Assembly (NCBI GenBank): GCA_014549065.1
Contig: JACDOX010000051.1
Coordinates: 2,644,807-2,708,806 of the forward strand
Source of the DNA: Cardinalis cardinalis
Taxonomy: Eukaryota; Chordata; Aves; Passeriformes; Cardinalidae
DNA: 64,000 nt
Direction of reading: 5' to 3'
The translations under genes were made by a program, and so were the position numbers. Below are positions 12,501 through 24,730 of the stretch, in pieces (positions within the stretch are counted from its first letter, which is position 1; each line of letters opens with the position of its first letter). The notes under the pieces were generated by a model. That model ran no database searches and was not told the origin of the DNA. It saw only the letters and a program-made list of their open reading frames with translations.

Positions 12501-15500
12501 TAAGCTGCTATTTCTGGGTTTATTTTTAATGTGACTGAATATTTGTCCCACTTCTCCAGCAGGCACTACATTAAGCAGAGCGTGGGCAATCTGGTTGGAA
12601 TCAACTGAAAGAAAATAAATTCTGAAATGTCCCCTTGCTCAGCCACGACTGGTCAGAGGCATGGGACAAGCTCCACATGAGGACAAAATACCCTCCTGCC
12701 ACATCATACAAAGGAACTGAGGAGCCACAAAATCCATTTTTGCTGGTTTTAGATTTGTTGCAATATTTGTTTGTTTGGAGGGAAGCTGTCCCTTTTCTCA
12801 AACATATGGTTCTTCTCCCATTGCCTTAAATTATATTTACAGGCTATGAAACCTTTGTGGGCTAAACCTCAGCTCGTGTGAATTGGCATCCTCTGCTGAA
12901 AGTAGCAGAGCAGCTCTCAGCCTCTCTGTGACAGTCTACCTGCTAATTTCTTTTGGAAAAAAGAGTGGATGAGGTCAGACTGTGCTCCCCTGCTTCCTCC
13001 TTCTCAGCTGCTTTTTGCAGTTAACCCAGCATCTGTAATTAATCTGATAGTCACCNCCTCCTTCATCTCCCCCTCTCCCCTCTGCACCCTTGGGGAGGCT
13101 TGGAAGAGAAGCAAAGCCAGCTAAGCACACACATGCAGGTAGCTAAGCTCACCCTGGATGTCAAAGCACTGTTTTCCACCCAAAATAAAAACAGTNTGTG
13201 GATTGAAACTCTGAAAGGTAAACAAGGCCCTTGAGCCTCTAAAAGTAAACTTATCAATTAGTGCATTAGAAAAGCCTGCATGTCTGTTGTCAGCCCTAAT
13301 ATTAACAGNGTAGCTCACATACTGGGCTCATTCATGAATTAACTGTGAAGCAGGTTTGGAACCACCAGCCCAAACCTTAAAAATCCTCCACCTCAGGATG
13401 GAAAGCACAAACATCTGCCCCGCTGGCTCCACGCTCTGCAAGCCCTNGCAGCGTTTGCAGGGAGTTTGGGAGGCCTCACACAGCAGTCCACATCACAGAG
13501 CCACCACACGTAATGCAACATAATTTTTGCCAATTAGTTGTCTCTCTTCAGGAAAAGCCTGAGGCGGATGCAGCAGACACATCCCTAGAGAGCCTGGTCC
13601 GTCTAGGTAGGCTCGAGATCACTGGCAGATCAGTGAGACTCTGTGTGTGTGTGTATAAAAAGCAGGAATGGGGAGAGCTCACAATACAGCCAGTCTTCAA
13701 TATTCCCAGCTCTTGCACAAGAAAAAATAAAAATCAGAAATTCTCATTTTTTATGCAGGATAAACAAAACTCAAATAGCAGCCGCTTAAAAATTTCTTCT
13801 TCTTTAACACCAAAAGTGGAAGAGAACCAATCAGAGCAGGTAAAGTTGAAAAAAAAAAAATAAAACCCCCAATTTTCCCCCACAAAATAGAAAAGTACTC
13901 AGTTCAGCACTTTCACAAGCTCTTCATTGTTGCTGCTGTCAGAGCATATTTTGAGGCTGGGGTTATGGTGTGACGTTTTTTGTAATATAGGCATGGCAGC
14001 CAGGCTGAGTGAGGGCAGGAGCTGGGGACAGCCTGTGGGACAGCAGCACCCTCAGTGTGGGCGTCCTCACCCTGTCACACACTNGGGCACCCAGGGCAAA
14101 CTGCTCCCCATCCTGCCCCAGCTGTGTCTGCAAGAAAAGGCTGGACAACCCCAGGGGATATTTAGGTTCCAACGCTGAACATCCACTTGAATTCTTTGAA
14201 TGTGAAAACACCACTCGACCATCATTCAATCAAAGTGACTTTCTGTTCCTCATAGACCATTTCTGGTTTTTGGCCCAAATCTATCTTTGGATTCTTTACC
14301 TTCTGAAACTGCACAAGAGACTCATCTCACAATAAGCAGCGAAGTCAGTGGCAATATATCCTGAAATTATAAGTCAATGGCAATGTTTCCACAAGATTTG
14401 AACAACTGGATTATTGTGCTGGGAATGGAAAAGTCTTCTCTTGGCTCAGTGCTGCAGTGCTACCCCCTGCCTGCCCTTACACGTGGTTCCTATCAGGCAA
14501 GTGAGAGGAGTGGGGAGAAGGAGGGAACAAGTGAAACAAGATGATTCATGGAGGTCCCAACCAACAGATACTGGCCTAGCTCCTGTGGAAGCTCCCCTGA
14601 TTTCAAAGAGGAAGAAGTCTGGTAGATGGAGAGAACTGAGGCATGATGTGCTGATGGATTCAGAGGGAGCTCCATGGAGCTGCCACTTGAGGAGGTCCTG
14701 GGGGACCACAAGACATCCTCAAACAGAGAGTCCCTGGGAATAACGCCTGGAGCCTGTGCCTGAGTAAAAACCTGGCAGTTCATGCAGAAAGAACAACTAA
14801 ATAGGAAGGAGAACAACACTCCCTTGGCAGCAGAAGTTGTGAAAGAGGCTTGTTTTTAGACTGGCTGACAGTGCACGCACAGAGAGAAAAATCTGGGGTT
14901 TGAGTCAATGCACTGGGCAGAATCAAGGCTGGGGACAAGATGGGGGATGAGTGTGAGTGTGGGAAGCGGTGGTATTTGGCATGGATGTCAACTTGCTCAG
15001 GCTGTTTGGGGATGGTGTGTAGCACTTTATTGCTTTGGCTAAGCTGTTCTATTGCACAAGTGACAGCTAAAGGCTCTGAAAGAAAGGGGAAGAATGGAAA
15101 AGTGAAAGGTGGGGAAGTTTCAAGTTTTATGTCAGAGCAATGTCAGGCTGGAGAAGAGAGAGGGATGATGTAATAGGTGGGGGAGAGAGGGAGAAAAAGA
15201 GGTTAATGGGGAACAGTAAAATTTCAAATGCAGTATTTTATTACAGTATTGAAACTGATGCTTACAGTTTAACAATAGGGCTGGCATGGAATAGCTTAGT
15301 GGTGTGAGCCAGCAGTGCCAGGAGGATTTATGGTTTTTTTTTATTAATTTTAATATTGCAGAAAGAAAGCCTCAGTCTTGTTTGGGTTGACAAGCCTCAA
15401 GCCTGGTAAATTGGAGTATGCTTGGAAGTGCTGGCCACTGGAAATCTGCCTGGCTCCAGGGGAGGGAGCCAGGGCTGTCGGGTATTTAATGGAGTCTGTT

Positions 15501-17340
15501 GTTTCCTTTAGAAGCAAAAGAGGAAAAGTGGCAGAGAAAGCAGAAGCAGAGCTACCTGTGGTCAGCCATTGACTCCTGGNGAAGAGACTCCCACTGGAGG
15601 TGCCTCTGCAAGCAGGGAACCTTCTCCAGGCTGTCCCCAGCCCATCTGCAAATGACAGAGATGCTGCCAGAAAAGCCTTGTGAGCCCAGACAGGGTGGAG
15701 CTGGGCTCTTTATGAATCTGGTTTGTGGCCCAGAGCACTGTACAATAATAAGCAGCTTGTGTGGTCGTGGGAGGCTTTTCTGAGTCTCAGACACAGAGAT
15801 TGAAATTGTTTCCTGTGCTGATGGTCAGCTCTGGGTCTGTCAGTCCCACATACATCCCCAGACCCCAGGGATGTTCCATGCCAGGGTGGCTGTGGACAGG
15901 GCTGCAGGGCAGGAGGGAACACTGAGCAGGGAGAGCTGCAGAGGGGCTGGAGGAGCCCAAAGATGAGGGAAGGTGGTCAGTGTGTTGGGAGCATGGGCTT
16001 GAAAACAGGCTCAGAAGGTTCCTGCTCATCCAGATTATTGTATGAGGCAAAAGAGATCAGGAGGGCAATCTTGGACTGAACATTTTCATCACTTGTGAGT
16101 CCTAGTAAAGTCTCCAGGCATCATCCCACTGGCCCAGCCAGTCAATGCCTTGCATCCCCAGAAAGAGCCCCACAAGAAAGTACTGACAGCCCCATTCTGC
16201 TGCATGCATGGCAAGGGGGACAACTGCAAACAGGAGAGACTTAAAGTTTAAGTAAGCAGAGATTAATTCAACAAAGCACTTGGGACATTAAGTTAAAATG
16301 CCCAGAAAAATTATGAATTATACTTATGAAATACAAAAAAANTATCACTATTCATGTCCTATTGCACAGCAGAAGGCACAAGGATGTATGCATTTCTTTT
16401 TCAGTGGGAAGAGTGTTTGCCAACAATTTTGTGATCCAAAAGAGGCAAAGCAGAAGGCTGCTCTCTCCTTGCCCTGCTCTTGCAGGGATGACACAACCCT
16501 GAGGTTAAATTCTAGCTGGTTACCCTGTCCCCTAAATAACCACCTCCTGAATGCAACAAGACAACAGGGGAAACTCTTTAGCTGCCTCTGCTGCATCCTG
16601 GTATTGATCTGTTTATAACTTAAAAAATAGACAAGTAAATGAAAACGTAAGTTCCGCGCCATCACAACCATTGTTTCTAGGAGGAGCNAGGGAGGTTTGG
16701 GTTCAGTGAAGTGGCAGACAAATGCCTGAGGTAATGTGGTTGGTGAAGAGAAGGCAAATAGAACAGCCAGGAGAGATGTGTGGGACCTGGGCCACCTTCC
16801 AGAGGTGGCAGAGGGCGTTTCCCTGAGCCTCTGGCACAGGGGCNTCCATGCACTGTGTATACAGACAGGCAGAACAGTCTGTGAGGGCAGGCAGGGATAT
16901 GGCTGTGAAAAGCTGTGCCTGCTTGCCATTAACAAAGCATTTCCCAGATGCTCACTGGAAATTTAAATTCCCTAAGTTTTAAATTTTATCTTTGCTGAGC
17001 CAGCTGTTTCCTTCCTCACAGATCTGCGCACACACAGGGAGAGAAAGTGTCTCCTGCATTCCCTNCCCCTCACAGGAGATTCTGGAGCCTTTTACCAGCG
17101 AGGGCTGAAAGCCTGGAGCTCCTGCTCTGAACCAGACTCAGCTCCTTGCCGGTCATAGATCCTGCCCTGAGCAAAGAGCCTCCTTGGGATGGCTTTGACT
17201 CCCCAAGGATGCCAACCGAGGGGTACACATGAAACTCTGACCTCTGTGCTGGTCCTGGTGACACACGCCATGACCCCTGCCCATCTCACACCTGAGGCTG
17301 GGTGCTGAGATCCAGGAGAAGGGGCTGTTTGGCAGCCCCA
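12501..17340. other. Unique non-coding DNA
   Basis: No gene or mobile element is recognised. A short TG dinucleotide repeat at about 13642-13655 runs into a TATAAAA motif. A run of 12 A ends at 13860. Chance open frames at 14.4-14.8 kb and 16.3-16.9 kb lack recognisable protein features. Confidence 0.6.
13642..13655. repeat. Short (TG)n microsatellite
   Basis: About seven TG units directly followed by TATAAAA. It is too short to say more. Confidence 0.7.
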
Positions 17341-17880
17341 GGACCCCTCCTGTGCCCCAGACGTTGCTGCTCCTTCCCCACCACCGCGGCAGCGAGAGGT
17401 GACGCTCTGCAGAGCAGCTTGCCATTCTCCAATTTCCCTTAGTGACCAAGCTACATATGTTCAGAAAACTGAATTTATGTCGGCGGCTTGTTGTTCCCAG
17501 CCAGAAGATTCGGTCTGATTTGTATATAGCTCTGCATAAATTCCTCGTTAACCTTTACAACCATCTGGAGCGGGAGCCGCTCCTCGCACCGCAGCGCGCT
17601 GTGGCAGCGGCAGCGACCGAACCCGCCGGCTTTACGAGGCTGTGCCAGGCACTGCCGGAGCTGCAGGAGGAGGGCAAGGGCAAAAACCACCTCGATGGGA
17701 TCCTCACACTGCCCAGCCTGAAGGGAATCACAGCCCTGAGAGATACCTTCCCCAGAGGCACAGCACAAACCCTCTNCCTTCTGCCTCCCCGTCTAAGAAC
17801 AGGCAGCTGCTTAATGCGAGGCTGCTCAGCCTCCGACGGCAGCCACGCGCTTAATGCTTCAATTTCCACATTTTATTTTA
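17341..17880. promoter_or_regulatory. Isolated CpG-rich patch (CpG-island-like)
   Basis: By hand count there are about 29 CpG dinucleotides in this stretch of about 540 bases. Ten of them fall between 17581 and 17640. Ordinary 60-base lines elsewhere carry zero or one. A TATATAG motif at 17523-17529 lies about 45 bases upstream of the densest part. CpG clusters in vertebrates mark promoters or unmethylated enhancers. A 155-codon open frame crosses the patch, but it matches nothing I recognise and is probably a by-product of GC content. Confidence 0.5.
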
Positions 17881-18330
17881 TATGTAATTTAAAGCCCATG
17901 GTGCCTTAATTGTAAAATAGGCCTTATTAAAATAATAGCTTGAGAAGCAGTGGGGTACCCTGCGCAGCNGATTGAAGCCTTCTATCTTAACTGCTGTTTA
18001 CAAAGATTTAAAAGGGAGGTACAACCAAAATAGAGCTGTAGAGATGTTTCCAATGTGAGCGATGGACCAAAGACCACTGGATAATTAAGCCTCTCTCCTT
18101 TTCCTTCCCCTCACCCACCATGCTATTGCTCTCTCTCTTTAGGTACCCAGAGCCACCCTTGGCTGCATTTATGATTGATGATGCAGTGCAGATACTCCGG
18201 TACCAGTAAGCAGCGTGGGGTTTTGATTAATGATGTTGGTGGCACTCCCAGAAGACCAATGGCAAATAATATTGTTATCCAAAAACAACTAACATAAATA
18301 GGAAAACAGCAGGGTCCTGTGAGTTTGGAG
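17860..18330. promoter_or_regulatory. Candidate enhancer block D with PBX-HOX-type sites
   Basis: AT-rich homeodomain-type sequence at 17860-17945 follows the CpG patch. Two octamers of PBX-HOX type are present: TGATTGAT at 18172-18179 and TGATTAAT at 18224-18231, 52 bases apart. The block also contains the exon-like segment at 18143-18205. That the motifs are functional is inference. Confidence 0.3.
18143..18205 (+). other. Exon-like 63-base segment (unassigned)
   Basis: Seen: a pyrimidine-rich stretch of about 50 bases ends in TAG at 18140-18142. The segment is a multiple of three in length, and a GTAAGC donor-like site starts at 18206. Read from 18144 it encodes YPEPPLAAFMIDDAVQILRY. If splicing did not occur, the same frame reaches Q and a TAA stop at 18207-18209. 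I do not recognise the peptide. It could be an alternative microexon of a large gene whose introns fill the window, a terminal exon, or chance signals inside a conserved element. No neighbouring exon was identified. Confidence 0.2.
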
Positions 18331-20600
18331 AAGTCTTTCTAGTCTAAAATCACCCTTCTGCTGTCCAAACCCTCCTTTCTAGAGACAGCCCTGAGAAATG
18401 GAGGACACGATCACAAAACTCCCTACATCCTGTCCCATGCAAGTGACAGTCTCAGTCCCACTGTAAGTTAGGGGTCCCTCAGGGCTGCTTTGATTTATGT
18501 CATGCTTCAGGTCTCTCAGGTAATGAATGAGCAGGATGTGACCAACCACTTTGTCACACCTGATCTCCGTGGAGGTCGGGATCCTGGCCTCNGCATCCTC
18601 AGGCAGGGTGCTCTGCCCTGGGTACCCCCAGCCAGCTCTGCCCAAACCAACCCTGCAGCTGAAGGAGCAGAGGGGCCACAGGGTCACTTGCAATATCACA
18701 GTCACCAGTACATAAACTGCCCCCTGAGTCTGGCACTAGAGTTCCATTTTGTCCTGAGCTCTGTGTGCTCCAGGCCCACTGGGGCTTGGGAAGGTTTTCC
18801 CCNACCTCCACAGCCTGTGTTGGACCCACATCCTCTCCAGTCTGCAAGGCTTGGCAGGGTTTTGTTGCCTGCTCAAAGGGCATGTGCATTCTTCCCGTCA
18901 GACTTCAGAGGGACACCTCCCTCCCTCTCTGAAGGATGAAACAGGAGGCTCAGAGCCCCNGGGTTTGCACGCTGTGGCTTCTGAAGCCTGTCTTGCTGCC
19001 AGCAGGAGCAGTCAGTGCTCAGCTGCAGAGCTGGGTGACTGCACTTCTGTGCTCACAGCAGCCCTACTGACAGTTCTCCTGGTGATGAAAAGCCCTTAAA
19101 AAACAAACCAAACAAAAACCAGCTGCAGCTCTGTGGATGTACTTCAGCAACATCAGCAGACTGATCCTAGGAAGGAGCAGTTGCTGCCTGGGATTAAAGG
19201 TCCCCTTGGCTCAAGGACTTTTGGGCATCCTCACCACTATGGACATTCCTGAGGCACCAATGAGGAGCTGGTGGGATCAGGCTGCCCTGATCCATGCCAT
19301 GTGCACATCCCTGTGCTGTCTCCACTGGNGAGGGCAGGGAGCCTGCTCATCCCCTGGCACAGGGCACTGCCTGCAGCACCCTGACACTGCTGTGAGGGAG
19401 TTCAGGCACTCCTTGTGCTGGAGCTGGGGGTGGGCAGGATCCCAAAGAGCACAAACCCTGCTGGGCTGCTGTCCCTGCTCTGAGCACACCCCAGCACCAG
19501 CACTGTGCTCCCAAAGCCCTGGAGAAGATGTCAGGGGTTCCTATATAGCCTGGGTTATTTACAGGGACCTGCACACCCCAGAAAAAGCCAGGAGCAGGGC
19601 CAGCCCTCAGGCTGCCAAAAATGCCCCATCTGGGGCACCTGGCACTGCCAGCAGCTGTCACCAGGCACAGGCAGCTCCATTACAGCTGCTTGCTCTGTGG
19701 CAGAACAGGGGTTGGGGGATCTTTTGGCACATGCCAAAGGNCCTGGTGCAGATCTGGGGATGGAGGGGACAGAGAGGCACATCTAACAACATGACATCCC
19801 AATGGCAGCGTGTGATTTTGGTTGCTGGGATCAGACAGGGCTCCGCAGCCTCCTCTCTCCACCTGCATGCTGCCCACAAAACCCATTCCCAAGGGCCACT
19901 TCCAGATTTCCAAACCCATCAGCAGATTCACACAGCTGCTATTTAAAAATNNAATAAAAATAATNAAAAAACCCACTGTAGAAATAGTTACTTTTTTTTT
20001 CCCATCTTTTAACAGTAACATTTCCCCTCCCATCACTCACACTGGCTGGAGGCCCATGGCTGGATTATTTAGTCTGANTCCTGAAGCAGGAACAGATTTA
20101 CAATTCAAATTCTCATGAAACGGCAGGGCTAGAAACTTCACCAAACTTTATACTATTGGAAAGAAGAGATNCCCAGAAAGGGTCTGAGCTAACTGCTTTT
20201 AAAGCTGTGATATCTTTGGTGTATAAAGAAGCTCTTTTAGGTGTGTTTAAAATGCATTAGTGCTTTCCTTCACCCTCTGTCAACCCTGACAGAGACCTAA
20301 GTCTACACAACTTTTAGGGAGAGATTTTAAGAACAGTCTGAGTAATTTTTAAAACATAGTAAAAAAGTAATTTTTCTTTTTTGGTGATAAAACATGGGAT
20401 GCATACGTAGTATATGCTCAAAACAAGAGGCAAAGCCTCATCCTTTGCAGGGGTTGCAGATCAGACCTGAAAATTCATCATGAGGTACCTCAGACTCCCA
20501 CCATTTCCAACCAGCAGCCACCCACAGCAAGAGGAGGTGAAGTTTAACATCAGAAGCCCACAAGTGTAGATGTACCTGTTACTGACTATATTTTTATTTA
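18331..20600. other. GC-richer non-coding DNA
   Basis: This holds the longest open frame in the window, 269 codons at 19137-19946 on the plus strand. It is interrupted by N bases, is low in recognisable structure and has overlapping open frames on the opposite strand, as expected from GC-rich neutral DNA. No domain, splice structure or repeat is recognised. Confidence 0.55.
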
Positions 20601-23600
20601 TTTAGTTAAACGGTGATATATATGCCAGGCAAGGGTCTTAGCAAAGGTTTGCAAAAGTAATTTCTTTCTTAGAATATAATGTGACATTTATAGAAAGTTA
20701 AACATTTTTCCAAATATATTTGACCTTATTAAAAAATTCTATTTTAGTGAATGTTTCAGATTTTATTAATATTTTTATCATCCTTATATCCCAATTCACT
20801 AATGAACCCTAAATTGGATTAGGCAATTCTAAAAGGGGAAAACATGGGAAAATATAACAGGAACAGCAAATGAGTCCATTCTGAACTCTGCAAACTGAGA
20901 GCAGATTCTCATTTTTATCATCTTCCATAAAATGACTCTTTTGGGGTAAAGGAGGAGAAGAATGACTTTTCTTTGACCTTCCCTGGCCAAGTTTTACTGT
21001 AAAACAATATAGCATCACTGCACTGTACCTGGGATCCAAAACAAGCATGTCTGCCTTGCAATATCTCTGCAGGAATTATCAGTAATTCTATATGTTCCAC
21101 TTTCAGATGGTTCTAATCAATCTTTTAGTATCTTACATGTCTGCCTATTAAGCTTGAGATGATCGCTTGGACTCTGAACTCTCTCTTTCTTTGTAAAATC
21201 ATCTTGAGTAATATTAAATCCTGTTGTTGGAGCCCTGGGTTTTCTGGGTTTCATCAACATTTGCCCTCATTTTTCACATGGCAAAGTTAAGGAAATATCT
21301 GGTAACATTTTAATTCCACGTTATTCAATGTGGCTTGCATAGGTGTGGTGCAATCAAGTCCTACATAGGAAAGGCTGATTTGAAGTCCTGGCAGAGCCAT
21401 TAGCTGATTCCCCAAAGATATGGATATAAATTTCTCCTAGGCACATCTGCCCTGTCTGCTTTTAATTTTGAAACACCAGCTTCAATTTAGAAACCATACT
21501 GCAAGCTCTCTCTTTTGTGAACAAGAATGACATAATTTGCTGAGCAAAGACCCAAAGCCAAGTTTTTTTGTCTTGAGCAATCAGTAAGTAGTAACCAAGA
21601 GGCAAATGTTCCTGCACTAATTCCCTGCCTTCACAGGTTATTGCACTGTGTGGATCAGGGCTGAATGCTGGGGCTGGGCATCCCCCTCCTTCCCAGAGCT
21701 GCAGAGATCACCTCCTCTCACATTCTTGATCAGCTTCCCTGCAGCAACAGCAGCAGCACATCACATGGAAAAGTAATATTAGGAAAGTATTTAATGTATT
21801 TATAGCTGTCTCTTAATGACATTTACCAGCTGGAAAGGAGGAGGCCTGCCAGCATCCAGTGATCAATCAGCTTTGAGGAACTCCAGCAAGTGCTCTCAAG
21901 ACCACCAGAAAGCCTTCCTCCAGCCCTGGCTCCATCTTCTCCCTTCTGGCTGCAGATCCTTGGGCAACTCAGGCTGACACTGTGTTTGCCTGGCCCTTAT
22001 CACAGCAGGACCTTGAATTTAGCCCAGGGCTGAGGCTGCTGCAGAGTACAAATAAATAGTGCTGATTCTTAGATCACAGTGCAGAAATTTCTGTTCTACA
22101 TCAACCAGGCAATCTGAGAGCATGGGACCCATTAGGAACACCCCACAGTAAATTCAGTGTGCCAATCAGTTGTTCCAGAGGACAAAAGGAGACTGCTGAA
22201 GGCTGTGCTTGGCCAATGTTTGCAGAAGACCTTTGGATCTCTCNTTACAGCAAAATGCCATCACACAGAAGTTCTGGCTGTTGCAGGAGGANTTACCTGC
22301 ACTTGGAAAATTGCAAAGATCAACCCATATGGAAAAGATCATGATTGAAAAGTCCAAGTAAAGCAATTTTCTCCTTCCCAAAAGATGTGGATATAAATAG
22401 AACAGTGCCTGAAAATGAGCAGGCAGAAATGAAATACAAATGCAAACAGAGAGCAAGTCTTTCAGAGCAAATAAAGGTTTTGCTACGTCTGTCCCCACAC
22501 AGAGCGTCCCAGACCCATCAGCAACACCAACTCTTTCTCTACCCTGCTGCCCCTGCTCTTGTGACAGTGAGTGAGGCTGGACACAGGCACTCTGTGCAGA
22601 AAGGTTGAGCCATTATTCTGCTGGGTTCAGGCTGGCCTGAAGAGCAATAACTGAGCAGAAGTGCACGTTCCTGTGACTGCAGTATCCAGGGAGAGCCGAG
22701 CCCACACTGCTGATCCTGAGCATCCTCACGCTCCTGGGGAGAGCCCCAGGGGACACACTCCAGAGCTGCTCTCTGAGCATCATGCCAACCTTTTGTTTTA
22801 ACATCAAGGGGTCTTCAGCCATCTTATCTGTTACTCTAATTGCTCTGACAAGCTGTGGAGGTACACCTCATTTAATGAGTAAACCTATAAAATAATCATT
22901 TGCTGTCTGTGCGCTGGATGCTCAGACTCTGCTGAAATTTCATGGAGGGGGAAGCTCCACTGGGCTTGAAGAATGACTTTTTTACTTCCCCCTTTTGCTC
23001 TGAAAGGGAATTTTACAGCTACTGCAGGCATTAATGTCTCTCAGACCATTTCTATCCCTCTTCCTCTCAGTACAAATCATATCTAAAACATTGTGCTTGT
23101 TTTTTTCTCGTTATGATTTGAAGTTCTGAGCCTAATATCTTTCTTTTGATAACTGAATTGAAAATCAAGTAGGAAATAAAGGTTTGCTAATGCTTACCAT
23201 TTACAAAAGAGGTAATGACAGTGAGAAGGCAGAGGACTGCTTCATCAGCTCTCTGGACTAATATTTAACAACACTACAATGAAACAGAACCAACCCAAAA
23301 CCCAACCAAATCCACTTCTCTCCCTTCTCTGGAAATGGACACACACACNCTTAGGAAGGATGATTTTCTTTGAATGAACTGGCAGTGCAGTAGAACTGTT
23401 GCCTTCTCACAAAGCTTTGCCTGTGGACAATTTCCTAATGGTTTTCCATTGCCCTCCATTAGGATTCCTTTGCAGAATACTTGGACAATGCCCGTAGATA
23501 AAAGAATCTAAAATATCTTTTCCCAGATAGTGGCATAAAGATATCAAACAGCAGCTTTGGAATAAAGTTATGAGTTTTGTGCAAAGGAGCTACAGAAAGA

Positions 23601-24245
23601 AAACAACAAGACCGAGTGGAAAGTTTAATGTCTTAATGTGAAGAGAGCTGAAAGTGTGGGGTATTGCAGCAAATATCACTTCAGTTTTAGAATTCAGCAC
23701 ATGTTCCAGAGAAGAAAAGAGGCTCCTGGAGAGAGTGAATGTCAACACAACTTTGGGGGTCAGGTGTTTTCCTTCTTCTTTAATTCAGACTAATAAACTT
23801 TCATAAGCATCAAAGCTCTTCCACCACTCGTGCTCTGCTTCTTCTGCTGCATCTTCTGTAAGGGAATCTGTAACCAGTGGTTTACTAACAAAACCTCATC
23901 AGGGCTTAAGGAGTACTAAAGAAACAGCAAGATGAATTTCTCTGAGCTGCTGGAGCAATTGCAGAGGAAGCTTAAATGATGAATATGTAGAGATGCCAAT
24001 ATGGGTAACGAGAGCAGCTACAAATGGCATTATGCAAGGACTGTCATTTTCCCTGTGTTTGTACAGTGCCNACAACCAGGGGACCTGACCCAGCTGACTT
24101 CCTCTAGAAACTGCTGCAATCCAAATAACAAATAAAAATAATGGGATTAAATCTGAATACGTGATCCAAGCCATCCTGCCGCAGGGCAAACACAACCCAC
24201 CAGCTGCCAGAGGGGAAGGTAGGGAGNNAGAAATTTTCCCCACAG
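20601..24245. other. Unique non-coding DNA
   Basis: AT-rich sequence from 20.6 to 21.4 kb, then mixed composition. No gene or mobile element is recognised. A short CA run near 23338-23350 is interrupted by N. Confidence 0.6.
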
Positions 24246-24391
24246 GCAGGTCATCCCATGGCTGCTGTCCCTGAGGTTTCTTGGATCCTTCTCTGAAATG
24301 TCTTGTCTTGTACTCCTCACTGTGAGAGACAGGTTACTGAACTAGACGGACAAGCAATCTGATCCACCATGGCAATTCCTATGATCCCATA
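24246..24391 (+). mobile_element. Old CR1 LINE 3' fragment
   Basis: From about 24268 the sequence follows the 3' end of an older amniote CR1 lineage. The order is a TTTCTTGGATCCTTCTCTG-like segment, then a segment meaning roughly 'gagacaggttactgaactagac', then 'ctgatccaccatggcaattc' at 24359-24378 and a decayed ATG-rich tail. It matches what I know of these CR1 tails at roughly three bases in four. It is heavily 5'-truncated and non-functional. Confidence 0.75.
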
Positions 24392-24459
24392 GAGAGCCTA
24401 TGAATAATTCAGATTTTCTGCAAAAAATCCCCCACACTTCATGAAAGTTAACCGGTGTC

Positions 24460-24730
24460 TCCAAGAGAAAAGATCATATAACATCTTTATAACTGAGTCA
24501 TCATCACTATTTATGTGTGTATTTGACAGTTTATGGGTGCCTCCCTGTTAAAACTAGATGTAATTAAAATTACAATTTATCTTTAATAGATTGAGATGTC
24601 ACAAAGGCCCGGTCACAAAAAGTCTTAACCAGACTCTTTGATGGGTCAGCAGTAAAAGAGAACCCTGACTTTTTGTGAACTTGCATGAAATGTTAATTAT
24701 TTCAGTCTCAGTCTTAGAGGATGTCCTCAT
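24460..24730. promoter_or_regulatory. Candidate conserved enhancer block E
   Basis: An AT-rich unique block with GATA-, TGACAG- and TAAT-type motifs. It has a near-palindrome at 24559-24574: two 7-base arms, TGTAATT and AATTACA, separated by AA, which is a typical paired-homeodomain arrangement. It begins about 70 bases after the old CR1 tail. Regulatory function is inferred. Confidence 0.25.

Noticed and set aside
16348..16935. Open frame of 195 codons, minus strand
   Set aside because: It contains N bases, has no domain, and overlaps open frames on the other strand.
17442..17909. Open frame of 155 codons across the CpG-rich patch
   Set aside because: GC-rich sequence lowers stop frequency. 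The peptide is alanine- and arginine-biased without a recognisable domain.
19137..19946. Longest open frame in the window (269 codons, plus strand)
   Set aside because: It lies in GC-rich DNA with open frames on the opposite strand too and contains N bases. It has no recognisable domain, signal or splice context, and its composition looks random.
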